Positions 14,511 to 22,826 are shown, counted from the stretch's first letter. The stretch: DNA of 26,795 bases from an uncultured Ruminococcus sp. (GCA_902464115.1 CABQIF010000014.1:1-26795); one strand, 5' to 3'. Numbers and translations: made by a program. Notes: a model not told the origin generated them from the sequence alone.

Positions 14511-14942
14511 TTAAAGATAAGGCTTGAGGTGATTCAAGTACACTTCTTCCTGTTGCATCATTTCTGCCCCTTGTTTCCGGACAGGATCCGTCAGGTTGGC
14601 GTGACGGTTCATCAGCTGGGAAAGCTGAATCAAGCCCATGTTTGTTCCTTCCACCATCAGTTTTGCAATTTGGTGGCTGTCTGCACCCCCCAGACAGTGC
14701 AGGCGAATGCTGGCACTGCTGCAAACCTTTGCAAGCGTGCCCAATTCTTTGGGGTATTGATAGAATGTTTTCATCTGCTGCCGGATTTTTTGCTGCTGGG
14801 TTTCGTAGTAGTCCAGCTGGGTGCAAAGTTCTTTTCGGAGGTCGGGGTCTTGGGTGTGCTCCAGAACACAAAAGATGGCATCTTTTCCGACCGCAGCATT
14901 TTTATACAGTCCGTTTAAGACGGAAATTTCTGCTTGTTTCAT
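14511..14942 (-). CDS. Alpha-helical bundle protein of unknown function
   Basis: This 143-residue soluble protein is predicted almost wholly helical, with four amphipathic stretches, and resembles the small four-helix-bundle proteins common in Clostridia (ferritin-like or CotF-like in general shape). I cannot name the exact family. It has no clear metal ligand set, no signal peptide and a Gln-rich centre (ETQQQKIRQQMKTF). AGGAGG lies 9 bases before the ATG at 14942; a frame opening upstream at 15125 would cross the GH3 promoter. It is followed by the 58-residue gene. Confidence 0.7.
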   Translation of the reverse strand: MKQAEISVLNGLYKNAAVGKDAIFCVLEHTQDPDLRKELCTQLDYYETQQQKIRQQMKTFYQYPKELGTLAKVCSSASIRLHCLGGADSHQIAKLMVEGTNMGLIQLSQLMNRHANLTDPVRKQGAEMMQQEEVYLNHLKPYL

Positions 14943-15020
14943 AAAAAAATTCCTCCTATCTGATTCCGGAAATAGTATCTGCCAAATCGGCGAAATTATC
15001 CGCAAACCATCCAAAAAACA

Positions 15021-15049
15021 TTGACAAAACTGTAAAAATCCAGTATACT
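15021..15049 (+). promoter_or_regulatory. Promoter of the GH3 lipoprotein gene
   Basis: TTGACA (15021-15026), 17 bases and TATACT (15044-15049). The -10 lies inside a perfect 14-bp palindrome, so a repressor bound there would block the promoter. Confidence 0.7.
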
Positions 15050-15070
15050 GGACATAGATGCAAATTTGCA
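15039..15070. promoter_or_regulatory. Two adjacent palindromes over the GH3 promoter start (candidate operators)
   Basis: TCCAGTATACTGGA at 15039-15052 is a perfect 14-bp palindrome over the -10, and TGCAAATTTGCA at 15059-15070 is a perfect 12-bp palindrome at the predicted start. Palindromes of this length at a core promoter are typical of LacI, GntR or TetR-type operators. Which protein binds is unknown. Confidence 0.45.
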
Positions 15071-15110
15071 AAAAAGGGAAGTTTAAAAGAAGGAAATGAG
15101 AGGTACAACA

Positions 15111-16472
15111 ATGAAAAAGAAACAATTTTTATGGCTGATGATTGCCATTGGAATCCTATCTACTGGGAGCGGATGCGACTCTGTAAAGCCGGTATCCACC
15201 ACGCAGGAAATTCCAACCGCAGAAGAAACCAATCTCGTCACAACTGCTCCAGTTTCTGAGGCAGAACAGCCGACAGAAACTACAACCGTTCCGCAGATTG
15301 CAGATGTTCTGACGACCGCAGCGACAACCCCAACCACAACGGGCGAAGAATTTGTAGATTCCTCGTTGGTGGATTTCCTGATGGGGCAAATGACGCTGGA
15401 ACAAAAAGTTTGCCAGATGTTTATTGTTACGCCGGAGTCGTTGACGGGCTATAATGGAGCAGTCACAGAAGCTGGTGCACTGTCGAAAGAATCCTTTACA
15501 GCCTATCCGGTTGGCGGACTGATCTATTTTTCCGACAATCTGGAAGATCCGCCGCAGACGGTTTCGATGCTCTCTACGATGCAGGATTATGCACAGGAAA
15601 CAACTGGTGTTGGCTTGTTCTTGTCCGTGGATGAAGAGGGCGGAACGGTTGCCAGAGTGGCGGACAACCTCGGAACAACCAAGCTGTATGATATGGAATA
15701 CTACGGCGAACGGCACAATCCAGAAGAAGCATATGCCATTGGAAATACCATTGGCTCTGATTTGAGTCAGTTCGGATTCAATGTAGATTTTGCCCCCGTT
15801 GCAGATGTCAATTTAAATCCGAATAACGAATTGGGCAGCCGGATTTTCAGCAGTGACCCGGATATTGTTGGCGATATGGTTTCGGGTGTTGTTTCGGGCT
15901 TGCAGAACATGGGCGTTTCTGCAACCTTAAAGCATTTTCCGGGGCTGGGTGCTGGAGATGGCAACACCCACTATGATGATTTTGTCCTGATCGACCGTTC
16001 TTATTCCGAATTGAAGGAAGAAGAATTTAAAGCATTTCAGGCGGGCATTGATGCCGGAGCAGATTTTGTGATGGTGGGACATCAGATCACCACCGCTGCC
16101 GGCGACCAGCTGCCAAGTGATATGTCTTATACGGTTGTTACCGATTGGTTAAAGGGAACACTGGGCTTTAATGGCATTGTCATCACTGATGCACAGAACA
16201 TGGCAGCAATTACGGAAAATTACAGCCCGGCAACCGCAGCAGTGCAGTCGGTTTCCGCTGGGGTGGATGTGATTCTGATGCCGATGGATCTTTCCAATGC
16301 CGTCAGTGGCATTTGTGATGCGGTCGAGGCTGGTACGATTTCCGAAGAACGCATTAACGAAAGCGTCTATAAAATTCTGATGAAAAAGCTGGAAATGGGC
16401 TTGCTGACGATGCTGGAAGAAGATCCGGACAGCACCACAACCAGCACGACTACAACGGATTTTGCATTCTAA
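15111..16472 (+). CDS. Secreted GH3-family glycosidase (NagZ-like), lipoprotein
   Basis: This 453-residue protein has a signal peptide ending near STGSGC (a poor but possible lipobox), then a Thr/Glu-rich linker of about 50 residues and a single-domain GH3 barrel like beta-N-acetylhexosaminidase NagZ. The nucleophile is Asp360 (VITDAQNM). The region after KHFPG reads LGAGDGNTH where NagZ has HGDTxxDSH: the dyad His is kept (His287) but its Asp partner is Asn285. The substrate may thus differ from muropeptide-type GlcNAc. The C-terminus is Thr-rich. GAGAGG precedes the ATG at 15111; an in-frame start 15 bases upstream is possible. Confidence 0.85.
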   Translation: MKKKQFLWLMIAIGILSTGSGCDSVKPVSTTQEIPTAEETNLVTTAPVSEAEQPTETTTVPQIADVLTTAATTPTTTGEEFVDSSLVDFLMGQMTLEQKVCQMFIVTPESLTGYNGAVTEAGALSKESFTAYPVGGLIYFSDNLEDPPQTVSMLSTMQDYAQETTGVGLFLSVDEEGGTVARVADNLGTTKLYDMEYYGERHNPEEAYAIGNTIGSDLSQFGFNVDFAPVADVNLNPNNELGSRIFSSDPDIVGDMVSGVVSGLQNMGVSATLKHFPGLGAGDGNTHYDDFVLIDRSYSELKEEEFKAFQAGIDAGADFVMVGHQITTAAGDQLPSDMSYTVVTDWLKGTLGFNGIVITDAQNMAAITENYSPATAAVQSVSAGVDVILMPMDLSNAVSGICDAVEAGTISEERINESVYKILMKKLEMGLLTMLEEDPDSTTTSTTTTDFAF

Positions 16473-16506
16473 TTGTAAACAATTTGTTTCTTATTGAGAA
16501 TTAGTA

Positions 16507-16540
16507 TTGACAAACGGAAAAAGGTGTGCTATACTATAAT
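16507..16540 (+). promoter_or_regulatory. Promoter of the reverse rubrerythrin gene
   Basis: TTGACA (16507-16512), 17 bases and TATACT (16530-16535) with TGC before it; a second TATAAT follows at 16535-16540 at a non-ideal distance. Leader about 65 bases. Confidence 0.7.
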
Positions 16541-16605
16541 CACAGTTCAAGAACGGACTGCTCAAGAAAAAAATTTATGTCAATACGATTCAAGGAGGAA
16601 CGAAT

Positions 16606-17154
16606 ATGAAAAAGTTTGTATGTCAGGTTTGCGGTTACATTTATGAAGGCGAAAATCCGCCGGCAGCATGTCCAGTATGTAAAGCTCCGGCAAGCAAGTT
16701 TGTAGAGCAGAAAGAAGAAAAGACTGAATGGGCAGACCAGCACTTTGTTGGTGTTGCAAAGGATGTTGATCCGGAAATCGTAGAAGGTCTGCGTCAGAAC
16801 TTTGAAGGCGAATGCTCCGAAGTCGGAATGTATCTGGCAATGGCAAGAGTGGCACATCGAGAAGGCTATCCGGAAATCGGTCTGTACTGGGAAAAGGCAG
16901 CGTATGAAGAAGCGGAACACGCTGCAAAGTTCGCAGAACTGCTGGGCGAAGTCGTAACCGATTCCACCAAGAAGAATCTGGAAATGCGGGTTGCTGCAGA
17001 AAGCGGTGCTTGTGCAGGCAAGAAGGCTCTGGCAGCCAAGGCAAAGGCTCTGAATCTGGATGCGATCCACGATACCGTTCACGAAATGGCAAAGGACGAA
17101 GCAAGACACGGTTGTGCATTTGCAGGTCTGCTGAAGCGGTATTTCGGCGAATAA
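16606..17154 (+). CDS. Reverse rubrerythrin (rubredoxin domain first)
   Basis: This 182-residue non-heme iron protein reduces hydrogen peroxide (and oxygen in related proteins) in the cytoplasm of anaerobes. The order is reversed compared with classical rubrerythrin: an N-terminal rubredoxin site, Cys6/Cys9 and Cys22/Cys25, then a ferritin-like four-helix domain with likely diiron ligands Glu69, Glu102 or Glu104, His105, Glu132, Glu165 and His168. This matches the heat- and peroxide-inducible reverse rubrerythrins known from Clostridium. AAGGAGG precedes the ATG. It is a single-gene transcript with its own promoter and terminator. Confidence 0.93.
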   Translation: MKKFVCQVCGYIYEGENPPAACPVCKAPASKFVEQKEEKTEWADQHFVGVAKDVDPEIVEGLRQNFEGECSEVGMYLAMARVAHREGYPEIGLYWEKAAYEEAEHAAKFAELLGEVVTDSTKKNLEMRVAAESGACAGKKALAAKAKALNLDAIHDTVHEMAKDEARHGCAFAGLLKRYFGE

Positions 17155-17194
17155 GCAACGAGCTAAATATTGACAGAAAATCATCATAAAAAAG

Positions 17195-17235
17195 CCGCCA
17201 TTCACAGCGAATTTTCCCTGTGAATGGCGGTTTTT
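17195..17235. terminator. Bidirectional terminator between rubrerythrin and GH5 genes
   Basis: Arms 17195-17207 and 17218-17230 pair perfectly around a 10-base loop. TTTTT follows on the plus strand and the complementary A-run before it gives T6 on the minus strand, so it serves both convergent genes. Confidence 0.8.
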
Positions 17236-17269
17236 GGTTTTGAAAAACATCCTCAAAAAAGAGAAGAAC

Positions 17270-19084
17270 TTAGTCCTTGCGAATCAGGAATTTCGAGAAG
17301 CCAACAACGTCCATCAAGTCGAATGTCTGGTCTTCGTTCCAGTCACAAACGTCCAAAGATGGTGCAGGATCGGAATTGAAGAATAACCGCTTCATGCCAA
17401 TTAAATCCACAACATTCAGAACACCGTCCCCGTTGATGTCGCCCTTGATGGTGGTTTCGCTTGGGTCAGTCGGATCGGTTGGGTCAGTCGGGTCAGTTGG
17501 TTCTACCAACTTTGCAGCTGGCAGCAGTGCAATCTTATAAATCCGAGAGCTGGAGTTGCCCGTACCAATGCAGACACTGTTCAGCGTTGAAAGATCTCCC
17601 CATGCCTTCTTGATATCTGCATAGCTGAAATATGCAATCCCCTTTTCCTTATCTACATCATAAGCAGCGACCGTTGTCCAATTGCCCCAATCTGCATCCA
17701 TGAAGTTCAAGTCCGGATTCATGATGTCCGTATACTGAACGGCAATTTCCACATCTTCGCTCAGTTCTGAACCGCTTACCATCTGTGCATCGAAGTAATT
17801 GGAATCTGCGGCAAAAGTACCGCCGTCAGCGTTTTCATAGATTACCTTGATTGCATCAGAAAGATCACTGTGCTTGTATTCCGGCAGGTGACGTTCGCTA
17901 CCCCATTTTACGCTGGAATCATCCAAAACGGAAAGCATGGCATCAATGACTGGTTCGGATGCGCTGAACCACTGCAAGCTGCTGCGGTCTAAGTATCCAT
18001 GGCTTTCAGAAGCATTGCTGCCGTTGTTGATGGCATTGTTGTCCCAGAGGAAGCACGGAATGCCGAGTTTTTTTGCCCAGTTCAAATAGTAAGTTGCCCA
18101 GTCCACTCTTGCTTCCGTGTTGTTGTAGTTGGATGCACTGAATTCCCCGATGACAACTGGAATATCTTCATTGGTGAATGTGGTCTGGATGTCCTTGAAA
18201 ATCTTGTCCAGTTCTGTCTTGTTGGTGTCGGAGAATGTCATGTGGTCGCCGTCACCCATTGCAAAGTTATACGGGCAGTATGCATGAACGGAAGCAGCGA
18301 TATAGTTATCATCTTCTGGAATCTCCAAATAACCATAAATGGAAGAATATGCAGAAGCTGCATAGCCCGGAATCATCAGCAGACGAGTGTCCTTGTATGG
18401 AGAATCCACGCTGCGGACGGTTTCGATGAAATCATTGTCCAGCTTGTTGACAACTTCATAGCAAGCTTCATTGCCGTTCCATTCCAGAGCACCGGAATTT
18501 GCGGCTCTTGGTTCGTTCATGCCTTCAAAAATCAGGTGCTGGTCATAGTCGGCAAAGTAGGTTGCAATCTGTGTCCACATCTGTTTCAGCTGCGGAGCCA
18601 TTTCATCGTAAGCAGTTGCAAAGTCGGAACGGTTGATCCATTCTTCGTGGTGCAGGTTCAGGATGACATACATATCCTGCTGATATGCATAGTCAACAAC
18701 TTCCTTGACCCGTTCCAGCCAGCGAGTATCAATGGTGTAGACCGGATTTCCGCTTGCATCGGTGGACTTGGTGACATGGCGGAACCAGCTGGTCGGAATC
18801 CGGACAGAATCAAAGCCCTTTGCCTTGATGGTGTCTACCATTTCCTTGGTCACTGCCGGATTGCCCCAGGATTTTTCAAAGCTGGTGATGTCGTCATAGT
18901 TGCCATAGCCAGTGCTGTCCAGAGAGTTCCCGATGTTGAAGCCCAGTCCCATTTCCTGTGTGATTTCAAGGGCACTCATAATGTCCGCAGCATCTGCGTT
19001 CACTGGTACCATTGCCGCAAACGGAACAAGACAAGCAGCGGAAAGAGCTGCTGCTAAGATGCGGTTCATTTTTTGATGTTTCAT
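17270..19084 (-). CDS. Secreted GH5-family endoglucanase-type enzyme with type I dockerin
   Basis: This 604-residue enzyme is built as signal peptide (1-32), GH5 catalytic barrel (about 35-385), a beta-rich module of unclear family (about 390-525), a Thr-Asp-Pro linker (529-543) and a C-terminal dockerin (546-604). The acid/base is Glu191 in FEGMNEPR and the nucleophile Glu314 in VIGEFSASN; HAYCPYNF and FLWDNN are other GH5 landmarks. The dockerin has the calcium loops DINGDGVLNVVDL and DWNEDQTFDLMDV. It should hydrolyse beta-1,4-glucan or related hemicellulose and dock on a cohesin scaffoldin outside the cell; no cohesin gene is in the window. AAGGAGG lies 6 bases before the ATG. Confidence 0.92.
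   Translation of the reverse strand: MKHQKMNRILAAALSAACLVPFAAMVPVNADAADIMSALEITQEMGLGFNIGNSLDSTGYGNYDDITSFEKSWGNPAVTKEMVDTIKAKGFDSVRIPTSWFRHVTKSTDASGNPVYTIDTRWLERVKEVVDYAYQQDMYVILNLHHEEWINRSDFATAYDEMAPQLKQMWTQIATYFADYDQHLIFEGMNEPRAANSGALEWNGNEACYEVVNKLDNDFIETVRSVDSPYKDTRLLMIPGYAASAYSSIYGYLEIPEDDNYIAASVHAYCPYNFAMGDGDHMTFSDTNKTELDKIFKDIQTTFTNEDIPVVIGEFSASNYNNTEARVDWATYYLNWAKKLGIPCFLWDNNAINNGSNASESHGYLDRSSLQWFSASEPVIDAMLSVLDDSSVKWGSERHLPEYKHSDLSDAIKVIYENADGGTFAADSNYFDAQMVSGSELSEDVEIAVQYTDIMNPDLNFMDADWGNWTTVAAYDVDKEKGIAYFSYADIKKAWGDLSTLNSVCIGTGNSSSRIYKIALLPAAKLVEPTDPTDPTDPTDPSETTIKGDINGDGVLNVVDLIGMKRLFFNSDPAPSLDVCDWNEDQTFDLMDVVGFSKFLIRKD
17463..17498 (-). repeat. Four 9-bp tandem repeats encoding the Thr-Asp-Pro linker
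   Basis: Four imperfect copies of a 9-bp unit (GGGTCAGTC type on the plus strand) encode the TDP repeats between the accessory module and the dockerin. Copy number may vary between strains by slippage without breaking the frame. Confidence 0.8.
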
Positions 19085-19184
19085 AAATTCCTCCTTCGAT
19101 GATACATCCTGCGATTTGCAGAATTGTGAAAATAATTTTCTCCCATGAGCCTGTATTTTGTGAAAAACAAAAGTGCTCCCTTAT

Positions 19185-19213
19185 AGTATAAAAAAATTTC
19201 TCCGGTTTGTCAA
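19185..19213 (-). promoter_or_regulatory. Promoter of the GH5-dockerin gene
   Basis: On the minus strand TTGACA (19208-19213), 17 bases and TATACT (19185-19190). It gives a leader of about 95 bases before the start at 19084. Confidence 0.7.
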
Positions 19214-19337
19214 TGCTTTTTATCGGATTTGTCAAATTTTATGGCTGAAGTTTCAAGAAGTGCCCGAATTTTGCTTGGAGGGACAGTCAGAATTTGAAAA
19301 AAATACGAGGAAAATGTTGTTTTTTGTAATTTTTCTC

Positions 19338-19366
19338 TGTACAACCGTCAGAAGATGTGCTATAAT
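19338..19366 (+). promoter_or_regulatory. Promoter of the dockerin/SGNH gene pair
   Basis: TGTACA (19338-19343), 17 bases and TATAAT (19361-19366) preceded by TGC. The -35 is a partial match only. It lies 45 bases before the start at 19412. Confidence 0.6.
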
Positions 19367-19411
19367 TGAGGGAACGAACAGATACAAAGAACAGGAGAAT
19401 GGAGGAAGGTT

Positions 19412-20260
19412 ATGAAAGGTTTCCAACGGGCAGTTGGTTGTCTGCTAACAGTCGGTTTTTTTGGGCTGATGCCAACGCCAGCGGTTGCAGCAGAAACACC
19501 AGCTGTGATTGAAATGCCGTATGCATCTTCGCTGACGGCAAAAGATGGCAGCATTCGAGTGGTCTTGCAGGACAGCCGAAAGGTGCATGTCATCATTCAG
19601 AAGATGACACAGGAGGGCTCGGATACTTATTATGATGTGGTATTAGACCCGACACAATCCAGTGCAGACACCACCGAATATGTTTTTTATCTAGATTGCT
19701 GTGAATATAATCTCGATACAGCTTCGTATGTATCAACATATCAGCTGACGATCGCCGATGAAAGCACACCGGAAGCGGTCTATACCGAAGCAGACATTGC
19801 CATTTTTGATCCGCATTTCTCGGAAGCAGTCGACACGACTTGTTATCGGTATGCGGTTACCATGTTAGAGGGAACGACGGGTGGTGTGATTGCAACAGTG
19901 CCAAAAGAAAATATTTCTGACGGTGTGCGGACGGTAGAAAATCAGGTGACCTTGCGATATGTTCCACAGGTGACCAGCACAACCGTTTTTACAACAACTG
20001 CTGCAACCACGACAACCACCATGACAACCACCACAGAGCCAGCATTCAAACTGGGGGATGTGGACGGAAATGGCAGGATCGAAGTTGCCGATGCGGTTTT
20101 GGTTTTGACGTATTATGCAAAATCAGCCGCAGGAATTGCAGTGACGATTGATCCTAGGCTGGCAGATGTCAATCAAGATGGAATCGTAGATGTTGTGGAT
20201 GCAGTCGGCATTCTGACGTACTATGCAAAACAGGCAGCCGGGTTGCCGCCGACATTTTAA
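19412..20260 (+). CDS. Secreted dockerin protein with an unrecognised N-terminal module
   Basis: This 282-residue protein has a signal peptide (1 to about 27, ending AVAA), a beta-rich module of about 150 residues without a recognised family, a Thr-rich linker (TTTAATTTTTMTTTT) and a C-terminal type I dockerin with two near-identical repeats (DVDGNGRIEVADAVLVLTYY and DVNQDGIVDVVDAVGILTYY). It has no visible catalytic motif, so it may be a structural, binding or inhibitor component delivered to a cellulosome-like complex. GGAGGA precedes the ATG. It is followed after 38 bases by the SGNH hydrolase gene and divergent from the GH5 gene. Confidence 0.85.
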   Translation: MKGFQRAVGCLLTVGFFGLMPTPAVAAETPAVIEMPYASSLTAKDGSIRVVLQDSRKVHVIIQKMTQEGSDTYYDVVLDPTQSSADTTEYVFYLDCCEYNLDTASYVSTYQLTIADESTPEAVYTEADIAIFDPHFSEAVDTTCYRYAVTMLEGTTGGVIATVPKENISDGVRTVENQVTLRYVPQVTSTTVFTTTAATTTTTMTTTTEPAFKLGDVDGNGRIEVADAVLVLTYYAKSAAGIAVTIDPRLADVNQDGIVDVVDAVGILTYYAKQAAGLPPTF

Positions 20261-20298
20261 GATTTGAACAAATTGGAACAATATAGGGGGTATTTTTT

Positions 20299-21264
20299 AT
20301 GGAACGAAAGCAAATTTTTGGTGTATTATTAGGCGTTGTGATTTGTATTGTCATGCTGTTTGCAGGGCTATATCTGACGGGACAGATCGGAACGAAAAAG
20401 AATGTTGTTCCAGCTGCTGCGAAGGTACAGACCACAGAAACAACCGATTCTACGATGACAGCAGCAGAAACAACGGCAGAAACCACGACTGTGACAACCA
20501 CCACCATGGCACGATCAGCGGAATCCTTGTCCGCAGCAGAAAAAGAACAGCTGCACACGATTTATGGAGAAAATATGACAGTTGTCGGGGATTCGATTGC
20601 CTATGGATTCAACGCATACGGCTATATTTCCGATGAACAGAATCTGGCACAAGGTTCTGTCGGGATTCGGAACATTCATGATTTCACCTTTACAGACAAT
20701 GACGGGCAGGAAGTCGATGTATTGGATGCCCTCGAAGAACGGCAGCCAGCATACATCTATATGTCTATGGGCATGAATGATGTCAATATGTGTACAGAAG
20801 AAGAATACATCAATTATTATCAGGAGGCAATTTCCTCAATTCAGCAGCTTTGCCCGAATAGTAATATCATTGTCGCTGGAATCACGCCCGTTGCAGCAGA
20901 TAGCGACTATACCGACAATGCCGAAATCCGGAAATTCAATGAAGGTCTGGAACAGATGATTGCCGATTTACAGCAGCCGAATGTGGTCTATTTCGATGCC
21001 TATTCAATTGTTGCTGACCCCGATACACAAGACATGAATCCGGATTACTCCGGCGGCGATGGCATTCACCTTGCCTCTACGGTTTATCAGGAATTGCTGG
21101 ATGCGGTGTATCCCATCATGGATACGATGCCAATACCGGATTCCATTCGGGAACTGTTACAGCAATCAGATGATGCAGCAGACACAGAGGAAACCGAAGA
21201 AGAAACCAATTTTGATTCTGGAGCAGATTCCGGAAACTGGACAGATTCTGAAACATACGAATAA
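20299..21264 (+). CDS. Membrane-anchored SGNH/GDSL hydrolase
   Basis: This 321-residue protein has a single N-terminal transmembrane helix (about 7-29), a Thr/Glu-rich extracellular linker (45-70) and an SGNH hydrolase domain. The catalytic Ser99 is in VVGDSIAYG, block III GxND is GMNDVN (Gly158-Asn160), and Asp254/His257 sit in GGDGIHL. Such enzymes remove or transfer acetyl groups on polysaccharides, peptidoglycan or lipids; xylan deacetylation would fit the neighbours. The C-terminal tail is very acidic. It shares a transcript with the dockerin gene before it; a G-rich site (AGGGGG) precedes the ATG. Confidence 0.88.
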   Translation: MERKQIFGVLLGVVICIVMLFAGLYLTGQIGTKKNVVPAAAKVQTTETTDSTMTAAETTAETTTVTTTTMARSAESLSAAEKEQLHTIYGENMTVVGDSIAYGFNAYGYISDEQNLAQGSVGIRNIHDFTFTDNDGQEVDVLDALEERQPAYIYMSMGMNDVNMCTEEEYINYYQEAISSIQQLCPNSNIIVAGITPVAADSDYTDNAEIRKFNEGLEQMIADLQQPNVVYFDAYSIVADPDTQDMNPDYSGGDGIHLASTVYQELLDAVYPIMDTMPIPDSIRELLQQSDDAADTEETEEETNFDSGADSGNWTDSETYE

Positions 21265-21268
21265 TGCG

Positions 21269-21314
21269 AATCAGTCTTTTTGCAGCAGCGGTTGCAGAAA
21301 GACTGATTTTTTAT
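21269..21314 (+). terminator. Terminator after the SGNH hydrolase gene
   Basis: AATCAGTCTTT (21269-21279) pairs perfectly with AAAGACTGATT (21298-21308) around an 18-base loop that can itself pair, followed by TTTTTTATTTTTT. Confidence 0.75.
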
Positions 21315-21332
21315 TTTTTCCGGCGAAAACGC

Positions 21333-21361
21333 TTGAAAAAAAAAGAACGCTATGCTATAAT
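21333..21361 (+). promoter_or_regulatory. Promoter of the miaB-ylbF-mutS-mutL transcript
   Basis: TTGAAA (21333-21338), 17 bases and TATAAT (21356-21361) with TGC before the -10, 35 bases before the miaB start. No other promoter is visible down to the end of the window. Confidence 0.7.
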
Positions 21362-21395
21362 AACAATAATGTCATGTAGAAAAAGAGAGGTTACT

Positions 21396-22826
21396 ATGCA
21401 GGAAACGACAAATTTACAGAAAACCATGTCCATACAGGCTTGTACCGAACGGGTGCAGAAAATCGTAGCAGTTTCTTATCCGTGTGCGAAAGCATATGTA
21501 CATAGCTTTGGCTGCCAATTAAATGTATCGGACGGGGAAAAAATCAAAGGGTTGCTCCAGTCAATGGGGTTTTCGTTGACCGAAACGCACGAAGATGCAG
21601 ACGTGATCGTATTTAATACCTGTGCCGTGCGGGAAAGTGCAGAAGACCGGGTATATGGAATGCTGGGTGTGATCAAAAAGTATAAAGAAACCCACCCTCG
21701 TACGATTTTGATTTTAAGCGGCTGTATGGGTTCTGAACCCAAGACGCTGGAAAAAGTACGGGCACATTATTCCTTTATTGATATTCTCATGGGAACTGCC
21801 TCCATCGGGGAACTGCCACGCCTGTTGGCAACTTATTACGATACCAAGAAATTCGTCTATGATATGGATAGCACCGCAATGCCGTCCGAACAGATGCAGC
21901 AGGTTCGCAACAGCGGGTTCAAAGCGTCTGTTCCGATTATGTATGGCTGCAACAACTTTTGTACCTATTGCATCGTTCCGTATGTACGGGGACGGGAACG
22001 CAGCCGGAAGCCGGAAGTGATCCTGCGAGAAGTTCAGCACCTGATTCAGGACGGATACAAGGAAATCATGCTTCTGGGGCAGAACGTCAACTCTTACGGA
22101 AAAGATTTGGAACAGCCGATTTCCTTTGCAGAATTGCTGCGGAAAATCAACGCCATGAAGGGTGAATTTGTCATCCGGTTTATGTCCTCCCACCCGAAGG
22201 ATGCCACACCGGAATTACTGGATACGATTCTTTCTTGTGAAAAAGTAGGGCAGCATTTGCATTTGCCAGTACAATGCGGCAGCGATGCAATTTTGTCTGC
22301 CATGAACCGCCGCTATACGGTGGAACAATATTTGAAAACCGTCGATTATCTTCGGGAACGCCGACCGGATTTCTCGCTGACCAGCGATCTGATTGTTGGT
22401 TTCCCGAACGAATCCGAAGTAGATTTTCAGGGGACACTGGACTTGATTCAGCGAGTACAGTATGACAACCTGTATACATTTATCTATTCCAAACGCAGCG
22501 GAACAAAGGCTGCCAACATGCCGGATGCAACTTCTGATGCCGAAAAACGGCAGCGAATGGAACGGCTGCTGACCTTGCAGCGAGAAATCGCCACCGAGAA
22601 TTATAAACGGTTTTTGGGCAGAACCATGCGGGTTCTGGTCGAGGGCGACAGCAAGCGTGGGGATGGCTGGCTGTTCGGCAAGAGCAACGAAGCCATCATT
22701 GTGGAATTTATGGGCAATCGTTCCTTAATCGGAACTTTTGTTTCTGTGCAGATTACCGAGTCGAAAAACTGGGCAGTCAGCGGCAGATTATTAGATGATG
22801 AGAGAAAGGAAGCTGTGCAAAAATGA
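21396..22826 (+). CDS. miaB: tRNA-2-methylthio-N6-dimethylallyladenosine synthase MiaB
   Basis: This 476-residue radical-SAM methylthiotransferase adds the 2-methylthio group to i6A37 of tRNAs that read UNN codons. The N-terminal UPF0004 domain carries the auxiliary cluster ligands Cys40, Cys76 and Cys110; the radical-SAM cluster is CNNFCTYC (Cys185, Cys189, Cys192); a TRAM domain closes the protein. The ATG at 21396 was chosen because AGAGAGG precedes it and the promoter -10 ends at 21361, which rules out the longer frame from 21264. Its last bases overlap the next start (ATGA). Confidence 0.94.
   Translation: MQETTNLQKTMSIQACTERVQKIVAVSYPCAKAYVHSFGCQLNVSDGEKIKGLLQSMGFSLTETHEDADVIVFNTCAVRESAEDRVYGMLGVIKKYKETHPRTILILSGCMGSEPKTLEKVRAHYSFIDILMGTASIGELPRLLATYYDTKKFVYDMDSTAMPSEQMQQVRNSGFKASVPIMYGCNNFCTYCIVPYVRGRERSRKPEVILREVQHLIQDGYKEIMLLGQNVNSYGKDLEQPISFAELLRKINAMKGEFVIRFMSSHPKDATPELLDTILSCEKVGQHLHLPVQCGSDAILSAMNRRYTVEQYLKTVDYLRERRPDFSLTSDLIVGFPNESEVDFQGTLDLIQRVQYDNLYTFIYSKRSGTKAANMPDATSDAEKRQRMERLLTLQREIATENYKRFLGRTMRVLVEGDSKRGDGWLFGKSNEAIIVEFMGNRSLIGTFVSVQITESKNWAVSGRLLDDERKEAVQK

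Larger units (their letters stand above)
19085..19411. other. Divergent intergenic region of the two dockerin genes
   Basis: The 327 bases between the two divergent dockerin genes hold one promoter for each gene (19185-19213 minus, 19338-19366 plus), about 125 bases apart. A TTTTGT-GAAAA-ACAAAA inverted repeat (19156-19172) lies just downstream of the GH5 start and may be an operator. No gene is seen. Confidence 0.55.

Noticed and set aside
17463..17498. Tandem repeats as a possible CRISPR or VNTR locus
   Set aside because: There are four 9-bp units with no spacers, in frame within the linker of a secreted enzyme; this is a coding repeat only.
17999..19057. 352-codon plus-strand frame opposite the GH5 gene
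   Set aside because: The GH5 catalytic residues and dockerin on the other strand explain the sequence; the plus frame is Cys/Val-rich without any family match.
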